In this document: in pieces, positions 12,196 to 21,699 of the stretch
How the letters are laid out: every line of letters begins with the position of its first letter
Numbering within the stretch: position 1 is the first letter of the stretch
NCBI GenBank assembly: GCA_031271975.1
Contig: JAISUR010000037.1
Location: 310,001-374,000, forward strand
Direction of reading: 5' to 3'
DNA from: Propionibacteriaceae bacterium
GTDB taxonomy: Bacteria > Actinomycetota > Actinomycetes > Propionibacteriales > Propionibacteriaceae
DNA length: 64,000 bases
Program-made: the position numbers and the translations under genes
The notes under the pieces: generated by a model
Database searches by the model: none
Told to the model about the DNA's origin: nothing
Seen by the model: the letters and a program-made list of their open reading frames with translations, nothing else

Positions 12196-13263
12196 CTACT
12201 CCGGCCGGTGCCGCGGGCGGACGGTGTCGGACTTGCGCACCACGACGATTTCGTCGCCCAGTTTCAGGATGTCCGAGCCGGCCTCGAAGAAGCGGCGCAG
12301 CGTCTGGTTGCGTATGATCCCCAGCACCCGCTCGTTGGGCAGCTCCGCCGGATTGAGGCCTTCTTCTTCTTTGGTGATCATCCGCTGCGTGATCTCCAGG
12401 CCGGTGTACGGCGTGAGCAGATCTTCGATGACGGCGCCCAGGTGCGGCGAAAGCGAGGACAGGCCCATGAGCCGTCCGACAGCGTCCGAAGAAGTGACGA
12501 TGGCGTCGGCCCCGGACTGCCGGATGAGCGGGCGGTTCTGGGCGTCGCGGACGGCAGCGACCACGTGGGCGGAGCGGTTGAGCTGGCGCACCGTCAGCGT
12601 TGTGAGGATCGTGGTGTCGTCGGCGTTTATGGTGATGATGACCTCGCGCGCCTTCGGCAATTCAGCGCGGTGGAGCAGATCTCGGGAGGTGGCATCCCCC
12701 TCGAACGCGGCCAGGTTGAGCCGGTTCGCGGCGGCGACCGCCTGCGGATTCTTGTCGATGACCAGGATCTTCTCCGGTGGCAGGCCGTTGCCGATCAGGG
12801 TCGCGGCCGAGGATTGGCCCATCGTTCCAAAACCTATGATCACCGTGTGTTGGCGCAGCGTCTTGCGCCACTGGGCGTCCATGAGGGCTCTTCTCCCTTC
12901 GTTGGCGAGGACTTCGACGGTGGTGCCGACCAGCAACACCAGGAAGGCCACGCGGATAGGCGTCACGACGACGATATTGATCAGCCGGGCATGCTCCCCT
13001 ACCGGCACGATGTCGCCGTAGCCGGTCGTCGTCATGGTAACCGTCGCGTAGTACAAGGCGTCGATGAACGACACCCCGTCTTGGTTGTTCACGTCCAGGT
13101 AGGCGTTGCGGTCGAAATACACCACGAAGGTGATGATCAGCACCAGCAGCACGCCGATCAGCACGCGGCGGACCAGCTCGGAGGTGGCGGAGGCCGTGCG
13201 CGACGGCAGGTGGACCTGCGCCTGGCCCCGCCACGGATTGTCCGGCTGCTTCGCCTTGGCCAT
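12196..13263 (-). CDS. Two-helix potassium channel with RCK (TrkA-N) regulatory domain
   Basis: Tetrameric K+ channel subunit of the MthK/YugO type, gating by cytoplasmic ligand binding. 355 residues: basic N-terminus, outer helix at about 33-50, pore loop with selectivity filter TTTGYGD (78-84), inner helix at about 94-118, then an RCK Rossmann fold beginning VIIGFGTMGQ (141-150). A TrkA-C-like end (VLGIIRN to VVVRKSD) follows. The ATG at 13263 overlaps the apt stop as ATGA, so it is co-translated with apt. A 76-base spacer separates it from DUF948. Confidence 0.92.
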   Translation of the reverse strand: MAKAKQPDNPWRGQAQVHLPSRTASATSELVRRVLIGVLLVLIITFVVYFDRNAYLDVNNQDGVSFIDALYYATVTMTTTGYGDIVPVGEHARLINIVVVTPIRVAFLVLLVGTTVEVLANEGRRALMDAQWRKTLRQHTVIIGFGTMGQSSAATLIGNGLPPEKILVIDKNPQAVAAANRLNLAAFEGDATSRDLLHRAELPKAREVIITINADDTTILTTLTVRQLNRSAHVVAAVRDAQNRPLIRQSGADAIVTSSDAVGRLMGLSSLSPHLGAVIEDLLTPYTGLEITQRMITKEEEGLNPAELPNERVLGIIRNQTLRRFFEAGSDILKLGDEIVVVRKSDTVRPRHRPE

Positions 13264-13802
13264 CAGACCGTCAGGACAGTGGAGAGCTCGTCGATCCCGT
13301 GCTCGTGCAGCGTTTGGCGCCCACCGAGGAACGTCAACTCCAGGAGCACCGAAACGTGCACCAGCGTGGCTCCGAGCCGGCTCACCAACGCAGCCGTGGC
13401 CCCGATGGTGCCACCGGTCGCCAGCACGTCGTCGATGATCAGCACCCGCGAGCCGGGCATCAGCGCGTCAGTGTGGATCGCCAGCGTCTCCGACCCGTAC
13501 TCCAGCGAGAAGGTCTGCGTCAACACGTCGCCGGGCAGCTTTCCGGGTTTGCGGACGGGGACAAAGCCAGCCCCCAGGCGCAACGCGACCGGCCCGGCGA
13601 ACATGAAGCCACGCGCCTCCATGCCCACCACGTAGTCGATAGCCGGCGGCGCCGTCGCCACCAACTCGTCGATTGTCGCCGCGTAGCCCTTCGGCGAGGC
13701 CAGCAACGGCGTGATGTCCTTGAAAATGACGCCCGGCTGGGGAAAGTCCGGGACGTCGCGAATCAGCTCCGAAATCAGACGCTGATTGTCGTTGAGCTCC
13801 AT
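13263..13802 (-). CDS. apt: Adenine phosphoribosyltransferase
   Basis: Salvages adenine to AMP using PRPP. 179 residues. Motifs are FPQPGVIFKDITPLL at the N-terminus, GMEARGFMFAGPVA, and the PRPP-binding VLIIDDVLATGGT. The start is one base after the secF stop. In many actinobacteria secF-apt is followed by relA; here the next gene is the potassium channel, translationally overlapped. Confidence 0.96.
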   Translation of the reverse strand: MELNDNQRLISELIRDVPDFPQPGVIFKDITPLLASPKGYAATIDELVATAPPAIDYVVGMEARGFMFAGPVALRLGAGFVPVRKPGKLPGDVLTQTFSLEYGSETLAIHTDALMPGSRVLIIDDVLATGGTIGATAALVSRLGATLVHVSVLLELTFLGGRQTLHEHGIDELSTVLTV

Positions 13803-13803
13803 C

Positions 13804-14982
13804 TCACTTCTTTCTCTGGCTCCGAGAGCGCCGCGCGGGTTGGCTGCGGACGGCCTGCACCGCTTCCACGGGCACGACGCCGACCTCGGCCACCTCGTCC
13901 GCCTCGGAGGGGGCGGCGGTAACCTTGAAAGTCTCGTAACTGGCGACAGTTTGCGGCACCGTGTCCTCGCTGGCGGCCTTCCAAGCCTGCTTGGCGGCCC
14001 GCCGGGCGATGCGCTTGCGGTGCTCGACCATGGCCGGCTCCACTTCCCGCATCTGCGCCAGCAGCGGTGTCGCGATGAAGATCGACGAGTAGGTGCCCGC
14101 GATCATGCCTACCAGCAGGGCCAAGCCCAAGTCCTTCAACGGGCCGGTGCCCAGGATGAACGTGCCGGTGAAGGTGAGCGCGGCCACGGGCAGGACGCCC
14201 ACGATCGTGGTGTTCAAGGAGCGCACCAAGACCTGGTTGACAGCCTTGTTGGCCAACTCCGAATAGGACTCGCGGCCGTTGAAGATGTCGGCCACGTTCT
14301 CGCGCACCTTGTCGAACACCACCACGGTGTCGTACAGCGAATAGCCCAAAATCGTCAGCATGCCGATCAGCGTGGCCGGAGTCACCGAGAAACCCACGAT
14401 CGCGTAGACGCCGACGGTGACCAACAGGTCGTGCATCAGGGCCAGGATGGCCGCCACGGCCATCTTGAAGTCGCGGAAATATACGCCGATCAAGACCGAC
14501 ACCAATGCCAGGAAGACCACCAGGGCGATCAACCCCTTCTGGGTGATCTGCGCGCCCCAGGAAGCACCCACCGAATCGTAGGTGACCTCGTCCACGTCCT
14601 GTCCGGCTTGTGTCGCCAGCGTCTCGCGCACCACGGTTAGGTCGTCGCCGGTCAGCGCGCGCGTTTGGACGTGGACTTCGGACGTGCCGGAGGTGGTGGC
14701 CGAGGTGGTGACGGCCAGGTCGTCCATTTCCGCCAGCCCCAACGCCTGCACGGCCGTGCGGTATTCGTCGACCGTCTTGTCGGTCACGGTCGCATTGTGG
14801 ACGGTGAACTCGGTGCCGCCGGAGAACTCGACGCCCAGGCGCAACCCAAAGATGGCCAGTGCCAACACGCAGATGGCCAGCAGGATTCCGGTGAAGGTGT
14901 ACCAGATCTTCCGGTTCTTCATGAAGTCGTAGGAGATATCGCCGGTATAGAGGCGATGGGTGATTTGGGCGATGGAAGCCAT
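13804..14982 (-). CDS. secF: Protein translocase subunit SecF
   Basis: Integral membrane partner of SecD that uses the proton-motive force to help pull exported proteins through SecYEG. 392 residues: first membrane helix at about 28-50 followed by GLRLGVEFSGGTEF, a periplasmic domain, and five more helices containing DFKMAVAAILALMHD and LTILGYSLYDTVVVFDKVRE. A basic cytoplasmic tail ends in RRSRSQRKK. Its ATG shares one base with the secD stop (TAATG). Confidence 0.97.
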   Translation of the reverse strand: MASIAQITHRLYTGDISYDFMKNRKIWYTFTGILLAICVLALAIFGLRLGVEFSGGTEFTVHNATVTDKTVDEYRTAVQALGLAEMDDLAVTTSATTSGTSEVHVQTRALTGDDLTVVRETLATQAGQDVDEVTYDSVGASWGAQITQKGLIALVVFLALVSVLIGVYFRDFKMAVAAILALMHDLLVTVGVYAIVGFSVTPATLIGMLTILGYSLYDTVVVFDKVRENVADIFNGRESYSELANKAVNQVLVRSLNTTIVGVLPVAALTFTGTFILGTGPLKDLGLALLVGMIAGTYSSIFIATPLLAQMREVEPAMVEHRKRIARRAAKQAWKAASEDTVPQTVASYETFKVTAAPSEADEVAEVGVVPVEAVQAVRSQPARRSRSQRKK

Positions 14983-16712
14983 TAGCGCACCCCTCCCTTC
15001 ACGGCCACGCCGGCTAAGGCGGCCTTCTTCACACCTAAGTGTTCGGCCTCGAATCCGGAGAACCGGCGGCCCTCGCCGAAGAACTTAGTGCGCCCGAAGA
15101 TCGTCATCAGCGGCTTGGTGAAGAAGAAGACGATCGCGATGTCGATCAGCGTCGTCAGGCCCAAGGTGAAGGCGAAACCCTTCACCGAGCCGATGGAGAG
15201 GATCCACAGTACGACGGCGGACAGCAGCGAGACGGAGTCGGCCACCAGGATGGTCTTGCGGGAACGCACCCAGCCGGCCTCGATGGCCGTCCGCAGCGAC
15301 CGGCCCTCCCGGGCTTCATCGCGAATGCGCTCGAAGTAGATGATGAAGGAGTCCGCGGTCACGCCGATCGCCACGATGGCGCCGGCGATGCCGGGCAAGT
15401 TGAGCGCATATCCCATTCCCCAGCCCAGGATCGACACAGCCGCCCACGTCATGAGTCCGGCGATGCCCAGTGAGGCCACCATCAAAACGGACAATCCGCG
15501 GTAGTAGATCACCGAGTAGACCACGACCAGGCCCAGGCCGATCAGGCCGGCGGTGATGCCGGCGCCCAGCTGGTCGCCGCCCAATTTGGCGGACACCGTC
15601 TGCACGGTCTCGATGGTGAACGACAGCGGCAGCGCGCCGTAATCCAGCACGTTGGCCAGGGATGATGCCGACTTCTGCGTGAAGTTGCCCGAGATCTCCG
15701 CGTTGCCGCCCGGGATGGCCTTGGCCACGCTCGGCGCGGAGATGACCCGCTTGTCCAGCACAATCGCAAACTGATTCTGCGGGGACGTCTGGGTGGCGAG
15801 ATTGGCGGTGATCTTCTCGAAGTCGGTGGCGCCCTGGTCGTTGAAGTCCAAAGTCACGACCCACGCCATCGAATTCTGCGGCACCACGGCCGCCGCGTCG
15901 TCCAGCATCTCGCCGGACAACAGCGCCGGGCCCAACAGATACGGGTAGCCGTAGTCGTCGCAGGCGATCAGGCCACGGTCCGGGACGTTCGGGAATGAGT
16001 TGTCCGTGCAATCCCAATTTTCCAAGTCCGACTTGTCGCGCTCGTCCGGCTCCCAGGCCAGCAGATCGTCGAGGGTCTCCTCCTCGGGAGTCGGAGTGGT
16101 CGGCCGCGGGCTCGGCACCGGGGTCGGGAAGCCCGGCAGTGGCGGGCCCGGGTTGGCAGTGGTCTCATCAGCGGACTCAGCCTCATCAGCGGCCTCAGCC
16201 TCATCGCCGGCAGTTTCATCATCGCCCTCGTCGTCCAGCTCGCCGGACTGCTCCAACTCGTCGATGATGGCTTGCAGATCCTCGTCGGAAGTGGCGCCGT
16301 CATCGGTGCCCGTCGAACTGGTAGTGCTGCAGGTCCCGTAGCAGTAAACCTTGCGGAAGTACAGCTGGGCCGTCTGCCCCACCGTCTCGCGCAACTCCGC
16401 CTCGTCGACGTTCGGAGCGGCCACCACGATCTGATTGTCGCCCGAAGTGGTCACCTCCGATTCGGTGACGCCCATGCCGTTGACGCGGTTCTCCATGATC
16501 TGCCGGGCCTGTTCCAGGGATTCGGGCGAAACTGCGCCCTCGCCGGTGGTGTTGGCCGCGGTCAAGGTGACTGTGGTGCCGCCCTCCAAATCCAGGCCCA
16601 GTTTGGGAGTCCAAGCCGAATTGGCACCCATCACCACATACATTCCGATGACGACCAACACGAAGATCGCCAGGGTGCGAACAGGGTTTGTTTGACGACG
16701 TGTCGTTGCCAT
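14982..16712 (-). CDS. secD: Protein translocase subunit SecD
   Basis: Partner of SecF. 576 residues: an N-terminal helix (about 13-28) followed by LGLDLEGGTTVTL, the periplasmic P1 head, and a C-terminal block of five helices with DSFIIYFERIRDEAREG. Between about residues 130 and 225 there is a long acidic and Pro-rich insertion (DELEQSGELDDEGDDE, then PGFPTPVPSPRP). Mycobacterial SecD also has a Pro-rich insert here, so this is an expanded version, not a frameshift. It starts three bases after yajC. Confidence 0.97.
   Translation of the reverse strand: MATTRRQTNPVRTLAIFVLVVIGMYVVMGANSAWTPKLGLDLEGGTTVTLTAANTTGEGAVSPESLEQARQIMENRVNGMGVTESEVTTSGDNQIVVAAPNVDEAELRETVGQTAQLYFRKVYCYGTCSTTSSTGTDDGATSDEDLQAIIDELEQSGELDDEGDDETAGDEAEAADEAESADETTANPGPPLPGFPTPVPSPRPTTPTPEEETLDDLLAWEPDERDKSDLENWDCTDNSFPNVPDRGLIACDDYGYPYLLGPALLSGEMLDDAAAVVPQNSMAWVVTLDFNDQGATDFEKITANLATQTSPQNQFAIVLDKRVISAPSVAKAIPGGNAEISGNFTQKSASSLANVLDYGALPLSFTIETVQTVSAKLGGDQLGAGITAGLIGLGLVVVYSVIYYRGLSVLMVASLGIAGLMTWAAVSILGWGMGYALNLPGIAGAIVAIGVTADSFIIYFERIRDEAREGRSLRTAIEAGWVRSRKTILVADSVSLLSAVVLWILSIGSVKGFAFTLGLTTLIDIAIVFFFTKPLMTIFGRTKFFGEGRRFSGFEAEHLGVKKAALAGVAVKGGVR
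16164..16199. repeat. Tandem 18-bp repeat inside secD
   Basis: Two 18-base units differ at one position (CTCATCAGCGGACTCAGC, then the same with GGC in place of GGA), and a third degenerate partial copy follows. On the coding strand they encode alternating Ala/Glu/Asp residues of the acidic SecD insertion. This looks like replication slippage within a low-complexity linker. Confidence 0.8.
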
Positions 16713-16715
16713 GGA

Positions 16716-17177
16716 TTACTTCTTTTCGTCCTCATCGGCCGGCTCTTCGGCCGCTTCCTTGTCGGCGGGAGCCGGGTCTGCGCCGGCGTCCGCTTCGGAG
16801 TCGCTGGCCGACTCCTGCAGCGCCCGCTCCGCCGCGGCGACGATTTCGTCGGCGGACGGCCCGGAGTCCAGGTCTTCTTGCTCCGCCACGGCCTCCGCAT
16901 CGTCGTCGTACTCGAATTCGTCCTCGACGGGCTGATTGGAGATGGCCTGCTTCAGGATCGTCATCTCAACGCCGGGCGACAACTCGATGATGGCTTGCCG
17001 GTCGCCCAACTCCACGATGTTGCCGAAGATGCCGTGCACTGTCATGATCCGCGATCCCACGGCCAGCGCCGCCATGTGCTCCTTTTGCTCCTTCGCTCGC
17101 TTCTGCTGCGGCCTGATCATCAAGAAGTAGAAGGCCGCCGCGACAGCGACGAGCATCAAAATAGTCATGGGATCCAT
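16716..17177 (-). CDS. yajC: Preprotein translocase subunit YajC
   Basis: Small single-span accessory of SecDF. 153 residues: membrane helix at about 4-21 (MTILMLVAVAAAFYFLMI), the family motif RPQQKRAKEQKEH and the SH3-like region VGSRIMTVHGIFGNIVEL. The C-terminal third is a long, very acidic tail ending DEDEKK, longer than in most YajCs. It heads the yajC-secD-secF-apt operon. Confidence 0.95.
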   Translation of the reverse strand: MDPMTILMLVAVAAAFYFLMIRPQQKRAKEQKEHMAALAVGSRIMTVHGIFGNIVELGDRQAIIELSPGVEMTILKQAISNQPVEDEFEYDDDAEAVAEQEDLDSGPSADEIVAAAERALQESASDSEADAGADPAPADKEAAEEPADEDEKK

Positions 17178-17221
17178 GCGTGCGTTCCTTATCTCGGCAT
17201 CGGTAAACGTTCCGACGCGAT

Positions 17222-17227
17222 AGCCTA
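17222..17227 (-). promoter_or_regulatory. Putative -10 element for yajC-secDF
   Basis: TAGGCT on the minus strand, about 45 bases before the yajC ATG, lies in the 112-base spacer between ruvB and yajC. The same hexamer recurs before gltB, the YciO gene, the lyase gene, pfp and gcvH. No clear -35. Confidence 0.35.
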
Positions 17228-17289
17228 TCGTGCGAAACTGTTTTCCACACGTTCACCACGCAACTGTGGTCCGCGTCGGGCAGCCGGGG

Positions 17290-18324
17290 TCAAAACAGGC
17301 CGGGCTCTGAGACCGGCGGCTTGAGGCCCAAGTGGGCCCAAGCTTTGGGAGTCGCCACACGCCCCCGCGGCGTTCGCATCAGGAACCCTTGGCGCACCAG
17401 GAACGGCTCCGCCACCTCTTCCACGGTGTCCGTCTCTTCGGCAACCGCCATGGCCAACGTCCCGATACCCACCGGCCCCCCGCCGAAGGACTGGCAAAGG
17501 GCCCGCAACACCGCGCGGTCGAGCCGGTCCAAGCCAAGGGCGTCCACTTCGTACAGTTCCAGAGCGCTGACGGCCGCAGCCGGGGTCATCCGCCCGTCGG
17601 AACGGACCTGGGCATAGTCGCGCACCCGCCGCAGCAGGCGATTGGCGATACGCGGCGTGCCCCGCGAACGGGACGCGATTTCACCGGCCGTGCCGTCCTC
17701 CAGCGTGATGTGCAGCAACCCCGCTGACCGTGCCACGATGCGTTCCAAGGCGGCGGGCTCGTAGAAATCCAGCTGGCCGGTGAAGCCGAAGCGGTCGCGC
17801 AGCGGGCCCGGCAGCAGGCCAGCCCGCGTCGTGGCCCCGACAAGGGTGAAAGGCGGGATCTCCAGCGGAATGGCGGTGGCGCCCGGACCCTTGCCCACCA
17901 CCACGTCCACCCGGAAATCCTCCATCGCCAGGTAGAGCATTTCCTCGGCCGGACGCGACATGCGGTGGATTTCGTCCAGGAAGAACACCTCGCCTTCGGT
18001 CAGCCCGGACAGGATGGCCGCCAGGTCGCCCGCGTGTTGGATGGCGGGACCGGAAGAAATACGCAGCGGCGCGCCGAGCTCATTGGCGATGATCATGGCC
18101 AACGTCGTCTTGCCCAGACCGGGCGGGCCGGACAGCAGGATGTGCTCCGGGACGGAGCCGCGGTGGCGGGCGGCTTCGATCACCAGGGAAAGCTGCGTGT
18201 TGACCCGCTCCTGGCCGCCGAATTCGCTCAGCCTGGACGGGCGCAGGGCCGAGTCAATGGCCGTCTCCTCCGGCAACGCGTGCGGGTCCAGAGGGTCGTC
18301 GTTCTCAGCGCTGATCTTCGCCAT
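17290..18324 (-). CDS. ruvB: Holliday junction branch-migration ATPase RuvB
   Basis: AAA+ motor that drives branch migration with RuvA. 344 residues: Walker [12 protein letters not shown], Walker B LDEIHR, sensor region VGATTRAG and arginine-finger segment LRDRFGF. The C-terminal winged helix ends in VSEPGLF. The N-terminal [11 protein letters not shown] is usual. It starts one base after ruvA, in the ruvC-ruvA-ruvB operon. Confidence 0.98.
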   Translation of the reverse strand: MAKISAENDDPLDPHALPEETAIDSALRPSRLSEFGGQERVNTQLSLVIEAARHRGSVPEHILLSGPPGLGKTTLAMIIANELGAPLRISSGPAIQHAGDLAAILSGLTEGEVFFLDEIHRMSRPAEEMLYLAMEDFRVDVVVGKGPGATAIPLEIPPFTLVGATTRAGLLPGPLRDRFGFTGQLDFYEPAALERIVARSAGLLHITLEDGTAGEIASRSRGTPRIANRLLRRVRDYAQVRSDGRMTPAAAVSALELYEVDALGLDRLDRAVLRALCQSFGGGPVGIGTLAMAVAEETDTVEEVAEPFLVRQGFLMRTPRGRVATPKAWAHLGLKPPVSEPGLF

Positions 18325-18325
18325 G

Positions 18326-18922
18326 TCACTTCGCCAAACTGCGTAGGGCCGCGCGCATCAGAACTGCGATTTGAGGTACGGGCTCGGCCTCGGCCAGCGG
18401 CTTGATCCGGTCCAACGCCGCCTCGGCGTCCCGCGCCGAGTAACCCAGGCCCTCCAAGCCGTCCTTGACCTGCTGCTGCCAAGCCGCCTCGGCCAGATTC
18501 AGCCGCGCCCCGGCGGCCGCCAGGTGGCCCACCTTGTCCTTGAGTTCGATGACGAGGCGTTGCGCGCCCTTGTTGCCGATGCCGGGCACCTTGGTCAACG
18601 CTCGCAGATCGGCTTGGGCGACCGCTTGGCGCAACTCGTCCGGCGACAAGACCGACACCACGGCCAATGCCGTCTTGGGGCCGATTCCGGAAGCACCCTG
18701 CACCAGTTCGAAACAGTCGCGCTCGTCGCCCGCGGTGAAGCCGTACAACGTCAGCGAATCCTCACGCACGATCAGCGAAGTGAACAGCGTCGCGCTTTGG
18801 CCCAAGCGCAGTCCGGCCGCCGTGGCCGGAGTGCAAAGCACCTTCATGCCGACCCCATTCACATCCACCACGGCCCAGGTGCCGCCGAGTTGGGCCACCA
18901 ACCCCGTCAATTGGGCGATCAC
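18326..18922 (-). CDS. ruvA: Holliday junction DNA helicase subunit RuvA
   Basis: Tetrameric junction-binding protein that loads RuvB. 198 residues: N-terminal OB fold ([14 protein letters not shown]), the helix-hairpin-helix segments [13 protein letters not shown] and [19 protein letters not shown], and the C-terminal RuvB-binding domain ([17 protein letters not shown]). The GTG at 18922 overlaps the ruvC stop as GTGA and has a good GGAGGT site. Confidence 0.97.
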   Translation of the reverse strand: MIAQLTGLVAQLGGTWAVVDVNGVGMKVLCTPATAAGLRLGQSATLFTSLIVREDSLTLYGFTAGDERDCFELVQGASGIGPKTALAVVSVLSPDELRQAVAQADLRALTKVPGIGNKGAQRLVIELKDKVGHLAAAGARLNLAEAAWQQQVKDGLEGLGYSARDAEAALDRIKPLAEAEPVPQIAVLMRAALRSLAK

Positions 18923-19440
18923 GCCGACCTCCGCTGCTTGGCGAGCGCCTGCTCAATACGGTCGTTGGCGGCGCCCCGCCACAGGTGGCAGATGGCCAGC
19001 GCCACGGCGTCGGCGGCGTCCGCCGGTTTCGGCGCGGCGGGAAGTTTCAAGAGCCGGGCGACCATGTGGCCCACCTGCGCCTTGTCGGCGCGCCCCGATC
19101 CGGTGATCGCCGCCTTCACCTCGGTGGGCGTGTGGGTGTGCACCGGGATTCCGCGGCGGGCCGCGTGCACCATGGCCAACCCCACCGCTTGCGCCGTTCC
19201 CATCACGGAGAGCACGTTTTGATCGGCGAAGACCCGTTCCACGGCTACCGCGTCAGGCCGGTGCTCGTCCAGCCAGGCGCCAATGCCCTCGTCGATGCGC
19301 AGCAGCCGCCGGGAATGCTCCAGATCCGGCGCGGTGGTGATGACGCCGACTGCGACCAGGCTGAGCGGTTTGCCCAGTTGCCCATCGACCACGCCAATGC
19401 CGCAGCGGGTCAACCCCGGGTCTATTCCTAGGACGCGCAT
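18919..19440 (-). CDS. ruvC: Holliday junction resolvase RuvC
   Basis: Dimeric endonuclease that resolves Holliday junctions. 173 residues from the ATG at 19440, chosen because [14 protein letters not shown] is the family N-terminus and GGAAAGG precedes it. Catalytic acidic residues: Asp7 in GIDPG, Glu68 in VERVF, and the C-terminal pair in [15 protein letters not shown]. It is the first gene of ruvCAB, directly behind a LexA box and -10 element. Confidence 0.97.
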   Translation of the reverse strand: MRVLGIDPGLTRCGIGVVDGQLGKPLSLVAVGVITTAPDLEHSRRLLRIDEGIGAWLDEHRPDAVAVERVFADQNVLSVMGTAQAVGLAMVHAARRGIPVHTHTPTEVKAAITGSGRADKAQVGHMVARLLKLPAAPKPADAADAVALAICHLWRGAANDRIEQALAKQRRSA

Positions 19441-19456
19441 ACCGGCCTTTCCGACT

Positions 19457-19470
19457 CGAACATCTGTTCG
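19457..19470. promoter_or_regulatory. LexA-binding SOS box upstream of ruvCAB
   Basis: CGAACATCTGTTCG is a perfect match to the actinobacterial and Gram-positive LexA operator core GAAC-N4-GTTC. It lies 16 bases upstream of the ruvC ATG and just downstream of a TACAAT -10 element (19472-19477, minus strand). Bound LexA would therefore cover the transcription start. Damage-induced expression of ruvCAB is the natural reading. Confidence 0.88.
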
Positions 19471-19471
19471 G

Positions 19472-19477
19472 ATTGTA
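19472..19477 (-). promoter_or_regulatory. -10 element for ruvCAB
   Basis: TACAAT on the minus strand, one base from the LexA box. The start site predicted about seven bases downstream falls inside the operator. Confidence 0.55.
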
Positions 19478-19515
19478 CTTCCGCGACGACACCGCACGCG
19501 GTCGGCGCGCCGGTG

Positions 19516-20280
19516 TCAGTCGTCCAACTGCTCCATGATCTCGTCGGGGACGTCTTCGTTCGAATAGACGTTTTGCACGTCGTCGAGGTCTTCCAAGGCG
19601 TCGAGCACCTTGAAAATCTTCGACGCGGTGTCCTTGTCGGAGATGGCTTCGGTGAACGTTGGAACGAACTGGACTTCGGCCGACTGGTAGTCGAATCCGG
19701 CATCTTGGACCGCCTTGCGGACCTCGACCAGATCGGCCGGGTCGGAAATGACGGTGATCACGTCGCCGTCGTCGCGGATTTCTTCGGCGCCCGCGTCCAG
19801 CGTGGCCTCCATGACGGAGTCCTCATCGGCGGCCTTCTCGCCCTTGGCGTCCACCTCGACCACGCCCTTGCGGGAGAAGAGCCGCTGCACGCTGCCCACG
19901 TCGGCCATCCGCCCGCCGTTGCGGGTGACGGCGACGCGCACATCCGATGCGGAGCGGTTGCGGTTGTCCGTGAGGCATTCGATCAGCACGGCCACACCGC
20001 CGGCCAGATACGCCTCATACATGATTGTGATGTAGTCGGAGCCGCCGCCTTCGCCGCCCGCGGCGCGCTTCACCGCGCGGTCGATGTTGTCATTGGGGAC
20101 GGAGTTCTTCTTGGCCTTCTGGATGGCGTCGTAGAGCGTCGGGTTACCCGCTGGGTCCGCGCCGCCCACTTTCGCGGCGACCTCAATGTTCTTGATCAGC
20201 TTGGCGAAGAGCTTGCCGCGCTTGGCATCGATGGCCGCTTTCTTGTGTTTGGTGGTTGCCCATTTGGAGTGACCGCTCAT
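19516..20280 (-). CDS. yebC: YebC/TACO1-family translation and transcription regulatory protein
   Basis: 254 residues with the invariant N-terminus [18 protein letters not shown], then the LPNDNI-like segment [14 protein letters not shown] and [19 protein letters not shown]. YebC proteins have been described as DNA-binding regulators, and more recently members have been linked to translation of proline-rich stretches. It lies 75 bases upstream of ruvC, a neighbourhood kept across most bacteria, and appears to have its own promoter (TACAAT at 20308-20313). Confidence 0.96.
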   Translation of the reverse strand: MSGHSKWATTKHKKAAIDAKRGKLFAKLIKNIEVAAKVGGADPAGNPTLYDAIQKAKKNSVPNDNIDRAVKRAAGGEGGGSDYITIMYEAYLAGGVAVLIECLTDNRNRSASDVRVAVTRNGGRMADVGSVQRLFSRKGVVEVDAKGEKAADEDSVMEATLDAGAEEIRDDGDVITVISDPADLVEVRKAVQDAGFDYQSAEVQFVPTFTEAISDKDTASKIFKVLDALEDLDDVQNVYSNEDVPDEIMEQLDD

Positions 20281-20307
20281 GTATCCGTCCTCTCAGTTGA
20301 CCCAACG

Positions 20308-20313
20308 ATTGTA
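20308..20313 (-). promoter_or_regulatory. Putative -10 element for yebC
   Basis: TACAAT on the minus strand in the 49-base spacer between the hisA stop and yebC. It predicts a start site about 20 bases before the ATG, upstream of the GAGAGGA ribosome-binding site. Confidence 0.5.
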
Positions 20314-20329
20314 GTGCACGGCCGCCGGT

Positions 20330-21055
20330 TCAGCCCTCAGCCACCGCCAAAGCCGCTTCGAGTGTGAAATTCCCCACGTACAAGGCCGTCCCCACAATCG
20401 CACCCTCCACGCCTTCGGACACCAAGGCCCGCAGCGCGCGCAAGTCATCCAGCGACGAGATGCCGCCGCTGGCCACCACCTTCGCCGGCGTCCGGTCGCA
20501 CACGTGTTGCAACAGTGCGATGTTCGGGCCGGACAGCATCCCGTCGGAGGCCACGTCGGTCACGACGTACCGGGCGCATCCCGCCGCGTCGAGACGGTCC
20601 AGCGTCTCATCCAAGTCGCCGCCTTCGCTGGTCCAGCCCCGCGCGGCCAGCCGGGTGCCGCGCACGTCGAGCCCGATGGCGACCCGGTCGCCGAATTCGG
20701 CGATCACCTCCGCGCACCATTCGGGCTGCTCCAAGGCGGCCGTCCCGATGTTCACCCGCCGGCAACCAGTGCCCAGCGCGGTCTCAAGGGATGCGTCGTC
20801 GCGAATGCCGCCGGACAACTCCACCTGGATGTCCAGTTGCGCGATGATCTCCGCCAACAGCGGCGCGTTGGAACCACGCCCAAACGCCGCGTCCAAATCG
20901 ACCAAGTGGATCCATCGCGACCCGGCCGCCTGCCAACGCCGGGCGGCCGCCAACGGGTCGCCAAACACCTTTTCCGAACCGGCGACGCCTTGCACTAGTT
21001 GCACCGCCTGGCCGGATTGCACATCGACGGCCGGCAAGAGTTCCAGAACAGTCAC
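20330..21055 (-). CDS. priA: Phosphoribosyl isomerase PriA (HisA, probably also TrpF activity)
   Basis: Beta/alpha-barrel isomerase. It converts ProFAR to PRFAR in histidine synthesis and, in actinobacteria, also performs the TrpF step of tryptophan synthesis. 241 residues; catalytic Asp in [50 protein letters not shown] and [11 protein letters not shown]. The bifunctional assignment rests on actinobacterial context and on the lack of trpF beside trpC here; it is inference. The GTG at 21055 lies a few bases after a predicted start site. Confidence 0.93.
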   Translation of the reverse strand: MTVLELLPAVDVQSGQAVQLVQGVAGSEKVFGDPLAAARRWQAAGSRWIHLVDLDAAFGRGSNAPLLAEIIAQLDIQVELSGGIRDDASLETALGTGCRRVNIGTAALEQPEWCAEVIAEFGDRVAIGLDVRGTRLAARGWTSEGGDLDETLDRLDAAGCARYVVTDVASDGMLSGPNIALLQHVCDRTPAKVVASGGISSLDDLRALRALVSEGVEGAIVGTALYVGNFTLEAALAVAEG

Positions 21056-21064
21056 AAAACCAAG

Positions 21065-21070
21065 AGTGTA
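21065..21070 (-). promoter_or_regulatory. Putative -10 element for priA/hisA
   Basis: TACACT on the minus strand, 9 bases from the GTG. With a start site six or seven bases downstream, the mRNA would be nearly leaderless, which fits the absence of a ribosome-binding site. Confidence 0.4.
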
Positions 21071-21086
21071 GCGTCTGGACCCGTGG

Positions 21087-21689
21087 TCAGAGCACGGCTA
21101 TCCAGTTGCGCAGCAATCGGGCTCCGGCCGCGCCAGACTTCTCCGGGTGGAATTGCGTGCTCCACAACGCCCCCGATTCGACGGCGGCGACGAACGTGTC
21201 GCCGTTGTGCTGGGTCCAGGCCGCCGGATCCGCGAAGGTGCGCACCGCATAGGAATGCACGAAGTAGAAACGCTCGGACTCAACCGCGGCGAACATGGCC
21301 GATCCGGCCGGGGGCAACACGGTGTTCCAGCCCATATGCGGCAGCGGCTTGGATTGCAGCCTTTCCACGACGCCCGGCAGAACTCCCACCCCGGATGTCA
21401 CCTGGCCGTGTTCCACACCCTCGGCGAACATCACCTGGTGGCCGACGCAGATCCCCAGCACCGGGCGGCCAAAGCTCAGCCGGGCCGCGATCAGGTTGGG
21501 CCCGTTGACGGCATGCAAACCCGCCATGCACGCCGCGAACGCCCCCACGCCTGGCACCACCAGCCCGTGGGCGTCCAGACACACCTTGGGATCGGAAGTC
21601 AGCGTGACTTCCGCTCCCGCAGCGGCGATCGCGCGGGTGGCGGAATGGATATTGCCCGATCCGTAATCGAGCACGGCGACAGTTTTCAT
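21087..21689 (-). CDS. hisH: Imidazole glycerol phosphate synthase, glutaminase subunit
   Basis: Supplies ammonia to HisF for imidazole glycerol phosphate and AICAR formation. 200 residues of class-I amidotransferase: [14 protein letters not shown], the oxyanion region VVPGVGAF, nucleophile Cys81 in [10 protein letters not shown], and catalytic His/Glu in QFHPEKSG. Its obligate partner hisF is not in the window, although it usually follows hisA. It starts 10 bases after hisB. Confidence 0.97.
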   Translation of the reverse strand: MKTVAVLDYGSGNIHSATRAIAAAGAEVTLTSDPKVCLDAHGLVVPGVGAFAACMAGLHAVNGPNLIAARLSFGRPVLGICVGHQVMFAEGVEHGQVTSGVGVLPGVVERLQSKPLPHMGWNTVLPPAGSAMFAAVESERFYFVHSYAVRTFADPAAWTQHNGDTFVAAVESGALWSTQFHPEKSGAAGARLLRNWIAVL

Positions 21690-21699
21690 CGCGACCAGG

